A stretch of DNA of 64,000 nt from Actinomyces qiguomingii (GTDB lineage: Bacteria; Actinomycetota; Actinomycetes; Actinomycetales; Actinomycetaceae), in contig NZ_CP025228.1 in NCBI RefSeq assembly GCF_004102025.1, forward strand, positions 2,728,001-2,792,000, written 5' to 3'. Below the pieces are notes generated by a model, which saw only the letters and a list, made by a program, of their open reading frames with translations, was not told the origin of the DNA and made no database searches. The translations under genes and the position numbers were made by a program. This document shows, piece after piece, positions 16,801 to 24,119 of this stretch. The stretch's first letter is position 1. Each line of letters begins with the position of its first letter.

Positions 16801-18172
16801 TAAGACCGCGATCACGACGGTGGCGAACACTCTGACGAACACGATCCTGCCTAAAATCAAGTCCTTCGCCGACTCGGTTAAGAGTGCTTTCACTACTCTG
16901 CGGGACGCGGTCAAGGCCGCGATGGACAAGGTCAAGGAGTATGCCGCCAAACCGGTCAACTTCGTGATCAAAACCGTTTACACGAACGGCATTAAAAAGG
17001 CCTTCGACTCGATCGCCAGCAAAGTCGGCCTGTCCCTGCGGATGCCGTCCGTCACCCCGATCGCCGGATATGCGACCGGTGGAGTATTCCAGACCATGAC
17101 CCCCGGCTACACGCCCGGGCGGGATGTTTATACATTTTTCAGCCCGGACGGTGGCGGGGCACTACGGCTGTCTGGTGGTGAGGGGATTATTCGCCCGGAC
17201 GCCCTACGCGCTCTTGGTGGCAAGCCCTGGTTGGACGCTGTCAACGCTTCCCGCGGGGCCGGCCTGGCCACCGTCGGAGACCGCGGCGGTAAGAAAGGGC
17301 AAGTAGCCTTCAAGGAAGGCGGTATCTGGGGCGCTCTCAAATCTGGCTTCGACAGCACCAAGAACTGGCTGAAGGATACGGCGTCCGCCGTCGCAGACAT
17401 CCTGGCCGACCCGCTCGGCGCGATAGCCAGCTTGGTAACCGCTCCCGCCAAAGCTCTGCTGGCCACAATGGGAGACAGCATGTGGGAGCAGGTGATCAAG
17501 GCGATGCCCGGTAAATGGTTCGACTCCATCGCGCAGTGGTTCAAACGCGGCTCTGACGGGGTGACCTCCACGGGTGGACTGCCCGGCCAGGCCCGCAAGT
17601 ACCTGGGCACCCCCTATGTGTGGGGCGGCTCCAGTATCCCGCCGGGGCTGGACTGCTCCGGCCTGGTCTACTATGCAGCAAGGGGCCTCGGCTGGAACTG
17701 GCCGCGGCTGACCGCCGCCGGCTACCAGGCCAAGGCCAAGCCCATCTCCTGGGACAAGAAGACTGCTGGCGACCTGCTGTTCTGGGGCAACCCGGCCCAC
17801 CACGTGGCGATCTACTCCGGCGGCGGGAAGATGATCGAGGAGCCGCATGTGGGCGCCTCCGCCCGTGAGATCGCGATCTGGGGCTCCCCGACCGTCGGGC
17901 GAATCGCCAAAACGTTCGACACCGGCGGCGTCCTCCCCGAGGGGCTGACGCTCGCCGTAAACGCCACCCGCGGCCCCGAGGCGATCCTGACCCGCAGCCA
18001 GTGGAACACGCTGACCGCGCTCGCGGACCGCGGCGCCGACCTCGCCAGCTCCCTGGACGGTACCGACGTCCGCCTGGTCCTGGACGACCGCACCGCCCTG
18101 GACGCCCACATTGAGACGGTCTCTACGGCCGCGGCCCGTCGGCGGGCGCAGCTCACCGGGAGGAGCCGCTGA
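13823..18172 (+). CDS. Tape measure protein with NlpC/P60 peptidase domain
   Basis: 1449 residues from GTG 13823 (GTG 13814 is in frame, but AGGGGAGGG at 13806 is best spaced for 13823, giving the usual start AYQAGTVFVDVAPSLKGF). Residues about 75-200 are an Ala/Glu/Lys coiled coil; hydrophobic tape-measure segments follow, then three exact-period 45-residue repeats (IFxWLYNN). The C-terminal part (about 1245-1360) is an NlpC/P60 domain with DCSG (C1278) and HVAIY (H1327), predicted to cut peptidoglycan peptides during DNA entry. The protein sets tail length and spans the tube. Its stop overlaps the next ATG. Confidence 0.95.
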   Translation: MAYQAGTVFVDVAPSLKGFGKRVTTEVTSSMGGAANKAATTFSSDFRKTASSLGKDVSNDLADSLGKSTPRLRREAETAAAAVTSAQEAVTKASKEVEEARAGEVAASEKVTRAEEALAEARASGDEAAIAKAEQNLTKAREGAAAADAKADKAAAALTRARSTLEEATAKAATAQEALSRRTGETTSTLTSLKRTAASGVELVKAGAARDLDGVRSALAGVRTGLGELRTQAASGDTALGKLAQAAHAVKTALGTMASAGISGLKQVASVAGQAVKALAQSAASAAGAVATVVGGIAIKGGISRALSIEDAQAKLRGLGHDADSVSSIMDSALDSVRGTAFGLGDAATIAASAVASGVKQGEQLTSYLSSIADVATLSGDSLENVGLVFNQVISKGKVQTQDMYQLANRGIPIFQWLAEESGVTLEQIQSDISAGLVSSDDFLKAVQANSAGAALASADTVRGAVSNTYAALGRLGAAAFEPIMPAIRSSLGGVIEVADQVTSLVKPVLESVGATLSEKVAGAVERIKETAGPFMEGLSGALSGAKDALDGIGSGTLVSTLLPALGAGAGLLSQWANGIPLIGKMIPTMSGPVGVVAGLITSMVAASPELRDALGGAVEAIGSVMGGLAEPAKTVLSTIGDLTAVMGDTLAQAITAITPSLTSLAQTVLPVISDVLAILGPALVDVAATLGDALAGALPVLADLLADVAQVVLPVLPGLLDGLLSVGLPLLKWAIDLASAILDNEAAVGIIVGALVTWKTTITAIKIATTAWSIAQGLLNVALNANPIGLIVIALVALAAGIAVAWQKSETFRKVVTTAFEAVKNTISAVVDWVTGTVVPAVQGFWATTVKPVVEKVKSAISTVADFISGTVAPAIQAAIQAVGNIFSWLYNNIVKPTWNGIKTLIQAVGTAIAAIIGAVVIVVRDQLGKIFTWLYNNVVKPVWAGIRTTIATAWTSIKTVLMALRNFINGTLGPIFTWLYNNVVKPVWDGIKTAITTVANTLTNTILPKIKSFADSVKSAFTTLRDAVKAAMDKVKEYAAKPVNFVIKTVYTNGIKKAFDSIASKVGLSLRMPSVTPIAGYATGGVFQTMTPGYTPGRDVYTFFSPDGGGALRLSGGEGIIRPDALRALGGKPWLDAVNASRGAGLATVGDRGGKKGQVAFKEGGIWGALKSGFDSTKNWLKDTASAVADILADPLGAIASLVTAPAKALLATMGDSMWEQVIKAMPGKWFDSIAQWFKRGSDGVTSTGGLPGQARKYLGTPYVWGGSSIPPGLDCSGLVYYAARGLGWNWPRLTAAGYQAKAKPISWDKKTAGDLLFWGNPAHHVAIYSGGGKMIEEPHVGASAREIAIWGSPTVGRIAKTFDTGGVLPEGLTLAVNATRGPEAILTRSQWNTLTALADRGADLASSLDGTDVRLVLDDRTALDAHIETVSTAAARRRAQLTGRSR
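16481..16885 (+). repeat. Three 135-bp tandem repeats in the tape measure gene
   Basis: Copies begin at 16481, 16616 and 16751, each starting ATCTTCA and encoding IFS/TWLYNNIVKP or IFTWLYNNVVKP, with a period of exactly 135 bp (45 codons). The first 40 bp are nearly identical in copies 2 and 3. In tape measures, whole-repeat gain or loss would change tail length by a fixed step. Confidence 0.85.
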
Positions 18173-18972
18173 TGGGTGTCCTGGCGTCAGTACCTGCCGG
18201 TCAGGCACCCATCATCCAGGTGGTGGTGGAGGCCGGCACCGTCCCGGCCGGCGCCCCGTACACGGTCACCGGACACACCACCGGCCACTCATGGGCGGTG
18301 CGTGCGGGCGCCCGCACCTCCGACGGCACCCAGGTGGTCCTAGGCGACCCAATCTGCCCGATTAACACCCCGGTCACCTACCGGGCCACCTGGGACGGCG
18401 GCCAGGCCGCATCGGCCGCGGTACGGCGCCCCTGGGCCGGGCGCTCGCTGCTGACCGACATCACCGGCGGCGGCGCCGTGGACCTGCTGTGGCAGGGAGA
18501 CGACGCCCGCGAGACCGACCCCAGGGTCACCCTGCACGAGGTCCCCGGCCGCCCCACCCCGGTGGCCGTGTTCGCCCCCTCCATGGGGGCGGGCACCATC
18601 TCCCTGACCACGCGCACCACCCCTGCCGACACGGAAGCGATGCTGGCGCTCGCGGCCCGCCCGGCGGTGGTGGCACTGTTTCACAACCCCGCACGCTGTT
18701 GGCAGTGCCGGTGGGGGACGTGCGATGTGCCTCTGGTGACGGTCATGGCGCTCACGAGCGTGTCTCACGCCCGGACGGGCCGGCTGGACGTAGCGGAGCG
18801 GATCTGGACGCTCAAAGGAGCGATCGTGTCGGTGCCGGAGCCGAACGTGCTGGTGCCGACCTCAGTATGGGACGACGTCGACGCCGCCGGCCTGACCTGG
18901 GCGCAGATCCCGGCCGCGGCCGGCACCTGGGACGAATTCGACCGCGTGCTGTGGCAGGAGGTCGGGGCATGA
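18172..18972 (+). CDS. Distal tail / minor tail protein
   Basis: 266 residues from an ATG sharing one base with the tape measure stop. Beta-rich, with immunoglobulin-like strands (APIIQVVVEAGTVPAGAPYTVTGH) and no catalytic motif seen. Genes directly after the tape measure in this phage group encode the distal tail/baseplate hub. The C-terminal TWAQIPAAAGTWDEFDRVLW resembles repeats found in actinophage minor tail proteins. Confidence 0.7.
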   Translation: MGVLASVPAGQAPIIQVVVEAGTVPAGAPYTVTGHTTGHSWAVRAGARTSDGTQVVLGDPICPINTPVTYRATWDGGQAASAAVRRPWAGRSLLTDITGGGAVDLLWQGDDARETDPRVTLHEVPGRPTPVAVFAPSMGAGTISLTTRTTPADTEAMLALAARPAVVALFHNPARCWQCRWGTCDVPLVTVMALTSVSHARTGRLDVAERIWTLKGAIVSVPEPNVLVPTSVWDDVDAAGLTWAQIPAAAGTWDEFDRVLWQEVGA

Positions 18973-20078
18973 GCCTGCCGGAGGGGCTGCTGACGGGCGC
19001 CTACACCTACTCCGCGCGCGTGGACTCGTGGCTGGGATCGCAGTGGCTCGGGCAGGTTCCAGTGGCCGGCGGGTCGGTGTCCTGGACGGTGGGGCAACAG
19101 GTGCAGGGCACGCTATCTCTGACCGTGCCCCGGTACGGGGCCGCCAGCGAGGCCGAGAATGCCCGTGACTTCACCCCTGATCATCCCGAGGCGCCTCTGG
19201 CGTGCTTCGGGCAGGAGCTGCAAGTTACCGTCACTGTCACGTCGCTGGTCGACGGATCCGAGTACACCGAGCCCGCCGGTCGCTTCATCATCATCTCCTC
19301 GGAAACCGACACCGACACGGTCACCGTGTCGGCCAAGAGCCTGCTCCACAGGACGGAGGAGAACCGGCTGGTGTCCCTGACCGTGCCCCGCACCGGAGGC
19401 ACCCTGGCCTCGGAGATCCGCCGCCTAATCGGGACGCAGATGGGCGTGGTCATCGACGAGGCCCTGACGGACCGCGCATGTCCGTCGTCCATGTCGTGGG
19501 GCGAGTCGCGGATCGACGCCGTGTACGAGATCGCGGATGCGTGGCCGGCCCGCCTGCGTGAGGGCCGTGACGGCGTCCTGTACCTGCTGCCGCCCGCTGA
19601 TGAGATCACTACGGCGCCCGTGCGGGTGCTCACGGACGGTGTCGACGGCACCGTCATCGGGGTGAAGCGGTCATGGACCCGGGAGCAGGTCTACAACCGG
19701 GTCGTCGCCCGTGGGCAGGACACTGACGATGCCGGCCGGCCCACCTTCCAGGCAGTCGCGTCCCAAACCAGCGGCCCCCTGTCAGTGACAGGCCCGTACG
19801 GGATCGTCACACGTTTCTGGTCCAGCCCGTTGGTGACGTCGCAGGCGATCGCCGCCAGGAGTGCGCAGACGATGCTCGCCTCCTCCATCCGGCGAGCGAC
19901 GACCATCCCGGTCGAGCTGGCGCCGGACCCGTCCCTGCAGCTGGACGAGCCAGTCAGGCTGTACAGCCACGACGTCATCGGCGCGGCCCCGGTAGAGCTG
20001 TGGGGCCGTGTCGCCGCCGTGGAGCTGCCGCTGCTTTACACGGGCGCCGCCCGCGTCGACGTCGCGATCGACACCTGA
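18969..20078 (+). CDS. Minor tail protein (DUF5047-like)
   Basis: 369 residues from the ATG of an ATGA overlap at 18969; a longer upstream frame only shadows the previous gene. The N-terminus, with YTYSARVDSWLGSQWLGQVPV and VGQQVQGTLSLTVPRYG, is of the kind seen in actinophage DUF5047 baseplate proteins. The rest is beta-rich with no enzyme motif. It likely forms part of the tail tip with the preceding product. Confidence 0.65.
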   Translation: MSLPEGLLTGAYTYSARVDSWLGSQWLGQVPVAGGSVSWTVGQQVQGTLSLTVPRYGAASEAENARDFTPDHPEAPLACFGQELQVTVTVTSLVDGSEYTEPAGRFIIISSETDTDTVTVSAKSLLHRTEENRLVSLTVPRTGGTLASEIRRLIGTQMGVVIDEALTDRACPSSMSWGESRIDAVYEIADAWPARLREGRDGVLYLLPPADEITTAPVRVLTDGVDGTVIGVKRSWTREQVYNRVVARGQDTDDAGRPTFQAVASQTSGPLSVTGPYGIVTRFWSSPLVTSQAIAARSAQTMLASSIRRATTIPVELAPDPSLQLDEPVRLYSHDVIGAAPVELWGRVAAVELPLLYTGAARVDVAIDT

Positions 20079-20096
20079 CCGGGAGGAGACCGCGGT

Positions 20097-20888
20097 ATGC
20101 AGATACTGGACGCGCTCGACGCCGCCCCGGCGGACCAGGTCCCCAGGTCCGGGTCCGACAGGTCCCAGGTCATGGTGGCCACCGTCGTCGGCGTCGCCGA
20201 GGACGGCCGCACCGTGACCGTGGCACTGCTGGACTCCGGCGCCGTCACGCTCCCTGCCACAGCCTCCGTCTGGACAGGCGTGACCACCGCCCACGTGCTC
20301 ATGGACACCGAGACCGGCCGCCCAGTGCACGTGCTCGGCCCCGCGTCCCCACCCAAGACCGAGACGCCTACGCCGCCGTCCGCCGAGGCCATCGCCGCAT
20401 CCCGACAGCCCGTCACCGTCACCCGCACCGTCACCGTCACTCCGGACTGGTCCGGCACGCACCGGGCCGGCCAGGGCTGGGACCAGTGGAACACAAGCCG
20501 GTACGGGGGCCGTACCGACCTCTACCAGGGCGCCATCGGTGCCTCCGGGACCCTGCGCGGCATGGCCACCTACGGGCCCGCAATCACCAGCCTGCACGCC
20601 ACCGCCATCACCTCCGCGACCCTGACCCTGACCGGCAACGGCTCCAACCGCGGCACCTGGACCGCCACCGTCCAGGCCGCCGACCGCACCAGCACCGGCC
20701 CCTCCCCGTCCGGATCCACCGCCTCCGTCAGCATCACGGGCACCGGCACCTCCCGCCTGAACATCACCGCCCTCGCCCCCAGACTCCTCGCAGGCAAGGG
20801 CCTCGCCATGGTCGGCTCCGACTACGGCGCCGTCGGCGGCCGCGGCCAGTCAATGTCCATCACCCTCACCTACCAAACCACCCAATAA
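20097..20888 (+). CDS. Minor tail / fibre protein
   Basis: 263 residues from ATG 20097 with GGGAGGAGA upstream. Residues 1-85 form a small beta domain; about 85-110 is a Pro/Thr linker; the C-terminal half is Ser/Thr/Gly-rich beta sequence (ATLTLTGNGSNRGTWTATVQ) typical of fibre or adhesin-like tail proteins. No enzyme motif seen. Its place between baseplate and lysis genes supports a tail-tip structural role. Confidence 0.65.
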   Translation: MQILDALDAAPADQVPRSGSDRSQVMVATVVGVAEDGRTVTVALLDSGAVTLPATASVWTGVTTAHVLMDTETGRPVHVLGPASPPKTETPTPPSAEAIAASRQPVTVTRTVTVTPDWSGTHRAGQGWDQWNTSRYGGRTDLYQGAIGASGTLRGMATYGPAITSLHATAITSATLTLTGNGSNRGTWTATVQAADRTSTGPSPSGSTASVSITGTGTSRLNITALAPRLLAGKGLAMVGSDYGAVGGRGQSMSITLTYQTTQ

Positions 20889-20910
20889 CGCCGAGAACCG
20901 AGGCACCCGA

Positions 20911-21033
20911 ATGATGAACACGGCTACTGCCGCCGGCGGGTGGACCGTATGCCCCATCTGCGGCGCCATCATCGCCGACACCACCGCCCACACCGAAGCA
21001 CCCGAGCCTGAGGAGGCACCTAGTGAGCTATAA
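20911..21033 (+). CDS. Very small CxxC protein (40 aa)
   Basis: ATG 20911 (or 20914) to TAA 21031-21033 gives MMNTATAAGGWTVCPICGAI followed by an acidic tail. The CPICG motif suggests half a zinc ribbon. A GAGG lies about nine bases upstream, and the 3' end overlaps the next gene by 11 bp in another frame, carrying its ribosome site. It may be a real micro-protein or a coupling ORF. Confidence 0.45.
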   Translation: MMNTATAAGGWTVCPICGAIIADTTAHTEAPEPEEAPSEL

Positions 21034-21637
21034 GGACGCACGCGGACACACCGTCCCCGCCGGCACCGACCAGGCCTCCCGCCAATCCCTCCTCGACCTG
21101 TCCCTGTCCATCCCCTCTATCCCCACGTGCACGTCGGCCTCCGCCGCAACCCAGCACGTAACCCGGCTCGCGGCCGCCGGCGTGACCGCATCCGCCGCGG
21201 ATCCGGTGCTGGTGTGGCGCACGGACCTGCAACAGCTCGTGTCGTGGGACGGGACCGCCTGGACGATCTGTACGCCTGGCGCCTACGCGGCGACCACGGT
21301 GTCCGGTGCCGGCTCCTGGTCGGGTAGTCGTCTCTGGCTGAGGCGGACCGGCATACTCGTCATGTGCTGGGGCGTGCTGAAGCCCAACACGGGCAATGTC
21401 CCGGCCTCACGGGTCACGGACGTGCTGGTGGTGCCTGGCGGCTGGCGGCCCTCCGCCAGTGTCTACGGCACCCTCGGTTTTCTGCAGCTGGCCGCCACGC
21501 TCTACGTCCACGGCGCGACGCCCCCGGTCGCCGGCGGCGCCGTGGTTGAGGTGTCCCACACCAACGGCAACGTACACGTCCGATCCCCCCAGACCGCCAC
21601 CGCAATCAAGGTATCGGGCGTCTGGTCCACCGCCTGA
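21023..21637 (+). CDS. Putative tail fibre / receptor-binding protein
   Basis: 204 residues from GTG 21023, with a GAGGAGG eight bases upstream. The N-terminus is helical; residues about 60-110 hold DPVLVWRTDLQQLVSWDGTAWT, a beta-tongue pattern found in phage tail fibres, and the rest is beta-rich. As the last structural gene before the endolysin it is the best candidate for host-surface contact, but no carbohydrate-binding motif can be named. Confidence 0.55.
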   Translation: MSYKDARGHTVPAGTDQASRQSLLDLSLSIPSIPTCTSASAATQHVTRLAAAGVTASAADPVLVWRTDLQQLVSWDGTAWTICTPGAYAATTVSGAGSWSGSRLWLRRTGILVMCWGVLKPNTGNVPASRVTDVLVVPGGWRPSASVYGTLGFLQLAATLYVHGATPPVAGGAVVEVSHTNGNVHVRSPQTATAIKVSGVWSTA

Positions 21638-21684
21638 CCCCCAACGCCACCAACCACACAACTCAAGAAAGTAAGGGAGGACTC

Positions 21685-22647
21685 ATGTCTACTATCTCGC
21701 CTAATAAGGCCGTCACCGATGTGAAGCAGTCTCCGAACTATTCGGCGGGGCGTCCGGCGGGTAGCCCCAACGTGATCGTCATTCACCACTGGGGTGTGGA
21801 CGGGCAGTCCCACCAGGGCGTGGTGGACTACCTGTGCCGCTCCGGCGGCAACACCTCCGCCCACTACGTCGCCAGCGCGGGCAGGCGCACCCAGATCGTC
21901 TCCGACCGTGACCGTGCGTGGCACGCCGGCGCATCCGGCAACCCCCGCGGCATCGGCATCGAGTGCCGCCCCGAGATGACCGCGGGCGACTTCGAGTCCG
22001 TCGCCCAGCTGGTCGCCGCCATCCGCGACGAGCACGGCCCCCTGCCTCTGCGAGGACACCAGGACTACATGTCCACGGCGTGCCCGGGCCGCTGGTACTC
22101 CCAGCTGGCTCGCCTATCCACGCGGGCGGACGAGATCCGCGCCGGCAAGACCACCAGCACTGCCACCACGCCAGCCAAACCCGCAGCCACCTCCTCGGCG
22201 GCGGACCGGGCGCTCGACGCCCGCACCGGCACCGACGGCGCCCGCCAACTCGCCATCTCCGGCGTGCTCGGCTCCCCGACCCTGCGCCGCCTACAGGAGG
22301 TCATGGGCGTCACCATCACCACCTCCGGCACGCCAGCCGCCGCCGCATACCAGCGGCTCCAGCGATTCCTCGACGGGGCCGTGTCCGCCGGCGCGCTACG
22401 CACCCTTACTGGCGCCACCCGACTCGACGCCGACGGTGTTGCAGGCCCCAAGACGTGGAAGGCCTTCCAGTACTGGTCCGCCCACAAGTCTCCCCAGTGG
22501 ATGCGGCAGTCCGGCGGCCCTGCCGACCTGAACGGCGCGAACTGGGACAAATGGGTCGACGGCATCGCAGGCCCCAACACCATCCGCATGCTCCAGCACA
22601 TGCTCAACAGCTCCTACGCCAACTCCGGCAAGCTCCTCGCCAAGTGA
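21685..22647 (+). CDS. Endolysin: N-acetylmuramoyl-L-alanine amidase (Amidase_2) with C-terminal wall-binding region
   Basis: 320 residues. The Amidase_2 domain (about 1-145) shows zinc and catalytic-type residues: VIHHWG (H34/H35), WHAG (H80), H125 and the TACPGRWY block with C133. It would cut the bond between muramic acid and the stem peptide at lysis. After a Thr/Ala/Pro linker (150-175) the C-terminus has two peptidoglycan-binding-like units (LDADGVAGPKTWKAFQYW and WVDGIAGPNTIRMLQHML). It is followed by the holin gene. Confidence 0.93.
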   Translation: MSTISPNKAVTDVKQSPNYSAGRPAGSPNVIVIHHWGVDGQSHQGVVDYLCRSGGNTSAHYVASAGRRTQIVSDRDRAWHAGASGNPRGIGIECRPEMTAGDFESVAQLVAAIRDEHGPLPLRGHQDYMSTACPGRWYSQLARLSTRADEIRAGKTTSTATTPAKPAATSSAADRALDARTGTDGARQLAISGVLGSPTLRRLQEVMGVTITTSGTPAAAAYQRLQRFLDGAVSAGALRTLTGATRLDADGVAGPKTWKAFQYWSAHKSPQWMRQSGGPADLNGANWDKWVDGIAGPNTIRMLQHMLNSSYANSGKLLAK

Positions 22648-22662
22648 ACGGAGACCACCAAT

Positions 22663-22965
22663 ATGGGAAAGCACGTAGCACTCACCGAGGACCGCACCAT
22701 CCTGTCCTGGCTGACGCCCGAGCGGCGTCGAGCGCTCTACTCTGCGGTGGCCGCAATCCTGGCTGCGCTCGCGGCCCTCGGCGTCATCACCGGAGAGCAG
22801 TCCGAGGCGTGGGCGCAGGTGGCCGAGCAGGTGCTCGCCGTCGCCGCGCTCGTCCTCGCCGCCATCCACACGGGCGGCGTCTACGAGGCCCCTATCGTGG
22901 GCACGCCGGTGGATGATGACGACGGCACCCCGGTGTCAGGCTCGGGCGGTGGGACCGGTGACTGA
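22663..22965 (+). CDS. Holin
   Basis: 100 residues from ATG 22663 (GGAG upstream). Two membrane segments at about 27-45 and 57-70 around a short loop with GEQSEAW, and an acidic/Gly tail (VDDDDGTPVSGSGGGTGD). Topology, size and place directly after the endolysin indicate the pore-forming holin. It overlaps the next gene by 8 bp. Confidence 0.8.
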   Translation: MGKHVALTEDRTILSWLTPERRRALYSAVAAILAALAALGVITGEQSEAWAQVAEQVLAVAALVLAAIHTGGVYEAPIVGTPVDDDDGTPVSGSGGGTGD

Positions 22966-23341
22966 CCCGGCAATCATCACCCCGATCATCGTCGCGGCGG
23001 TCGGCCTCGCCGGCGTCCTGGCCGGACAGTCCACCAGCCGGCGCATGCACCGGGAGGACTACCAGCTCGCCCGCCAGGGCGCCGAGGTAACCACACTGCG
23101 CGCCGTAGTCGAATCCCTCACCGAGCGAGTCTCCTCCCTCGAGCGTGCACTGGCCGCCTCCGAGGCGCGCGTGGATGCCCTGGTGGACGCCCGCGACGAC
23201 GCTGAGAGGGACAGGTGGCACGCCATCGCCTACGCCCGACAGCTCCTCACCTGGGGACACGACTGCCTGGCGCTCATCCCCGACGGCACACCCGCCCCCA
23301 TCCAGCCAGAGATCCCGCCCGCGCTCGCGGACGACCTCTGA
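22958..23341 (+). CDS. Second lysis-module membrane protein (DUF2746-like)
   Basis: 127 residues from GTG 22958. One N-terminal membrane segment (about residues 5-25), then a coiled coil with heptads (ESLTERVSSLERALAASEARV) and a Pro-rich C-terminus. Proteins of this shape follow the holin in many actinophages and are proposed holin accessories. No signal for an outer-membrane spanin exists, as expected for a Gram-positive host. Confidence 0.65.
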   Translation: MTDPAIITPIIVAAVGLAGVLAGQSTSRRMHREDYQLARQGAEVTTLRAVVESLTERVSSLERALAASEARVDALVDARDDAERDRWHAIAYARQLLTWGHDCLALIPDGTPAPIQPEIPPALADDL

Positions 23342-23355
23342 CGTCTCTCGGTCTT

Positions 23356-23392
23356 CGGCCCCTTCTGCCCCGTCATGGGGTGGGAGGGGCCG
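23356..23392 (+). terminator. Late-operon terminator
   Basis: CGGCCCCT (23356-23363) pairs with AGGGGCCG (23385-23392), with an inner CCCC/GGGG stem, fifteen bases after the last phage lysis gene and followed by TTGCTTCGTT. It probably ends the prophage late transcript. Confidence 0.75.
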
Positions 23393-23400
23393 TTGCTTCG

Positions 23401-23420
23401 TTCGGACACCGGTGTCCGAA
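23401..23420. promoter_or_regulatory. Perfect 20-bp palindrome
   Basis: TTCGGACACCGGTGTCCGAA is fully self-complementary. It lies eight bases beyond the late terminator hairpin and has no T run, so it looks more like a dimeric regulator operator or recombinase site than a second terminator. Function inferred only from symmetry. Confidence 0.45.
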
Positions 23421-23921
23421 ATCCGCTGGTTCGGGGTGGCATGACCTGTCGTCTCCGGTTATCGTGTCTGCGTCATTCCGCGCGAAAGTCCTCGCGTGCT
23501 ATCGTCGGCTGGTGTCGGCCCGGTGCGTTCAAGCCCCGTCAGCCACCCCCAGCATGAAACGCTGCAATTCGAATGAAGAGTGGCGGTCAACATCTTGGGC
23601 GCCGGCATGTGTTGCCTTAAAGCCCGTCATTTGTGCGCAACGTGTGGGAACTGCGTGGTGTTGGGAAGCCCCCTGGGGGGACAACCCTGGGGTGGTTTCA
23701 GTGGTTTTGATGTCGTGCCGCCTTGGTGGCGGCAGCCCAATGTGCCGCTGTTTGGGGGTGTGGGCTGTTGGCGTGTTCATTGGCGTGTGCCAGATGCCCA
23801 ATCGTGGGAGTGCTGGGTGACGAATCAAAAGTGGAACGTACGAACTGTCTGGCCCTGTGCCCGGGGTCGGTGGCACCCATAGACCCCCGGCGATGGTGTG
23901 CAAGACGGCCGGTCATGTCGA

Positions 23922-23986
23922 TTTTCGACCCCGGGGTGCGATTCACGACCACTCCGGGGTCGTAAACCACACCCCAAGGTCGAAAA
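23922..23986. repeat. Long nested imperfect palindrome
   Basis: Three stems nest in order: TTTTCGACC (23922-23930) with GGTCGAAAA (23978-23986), GGGGTG (23933-23938) with CACCCC (23970-23975), and ACGACC (23945-23950) with GGTCGT (23958-23963). The left IS end lies 13 bp away. The TTTCGACC core recurs in the tandem repeat at 63201-63288. Confidence 0.7.
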
Positions 23987-24119
23987 CCAGCACCTCACGT
24001 GTCAAGCCCCGGGTTTTGTGGAGGGTGTTTTATCTGGCGCCGGTGGTTGTCGGCTGGGGTTGGTTGATGGTGGTCTGCTCGCCGACGTCCATGACCTTTG
24101 CCTCGGCCTCTGCCTCGGG

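Larger units (their letters stand above)
23342..23999. other. Prophage/chromosome junction zone without a convincing gene
   Basis: 658 bp holding the late terminator, a perfect 20-bp palindrome at 23401-23420, a tRNA-3'-end-like GTTCAAGCCCCG at about 23526, and the long nested palindrome at 23922-23986. Several frames are open but lack ribosome sites and conserved-looking sequence. The right prophage boundary probably lies here. The IS3-type element starts at 24000. Confidence 0.6.

Noticed and set aside
23215..23820. 201-codon + frame over the lysis gene end and junction zone
   Set aside because: Runs antisense-like through the terminator and palindrome; no ribosome site or family features.
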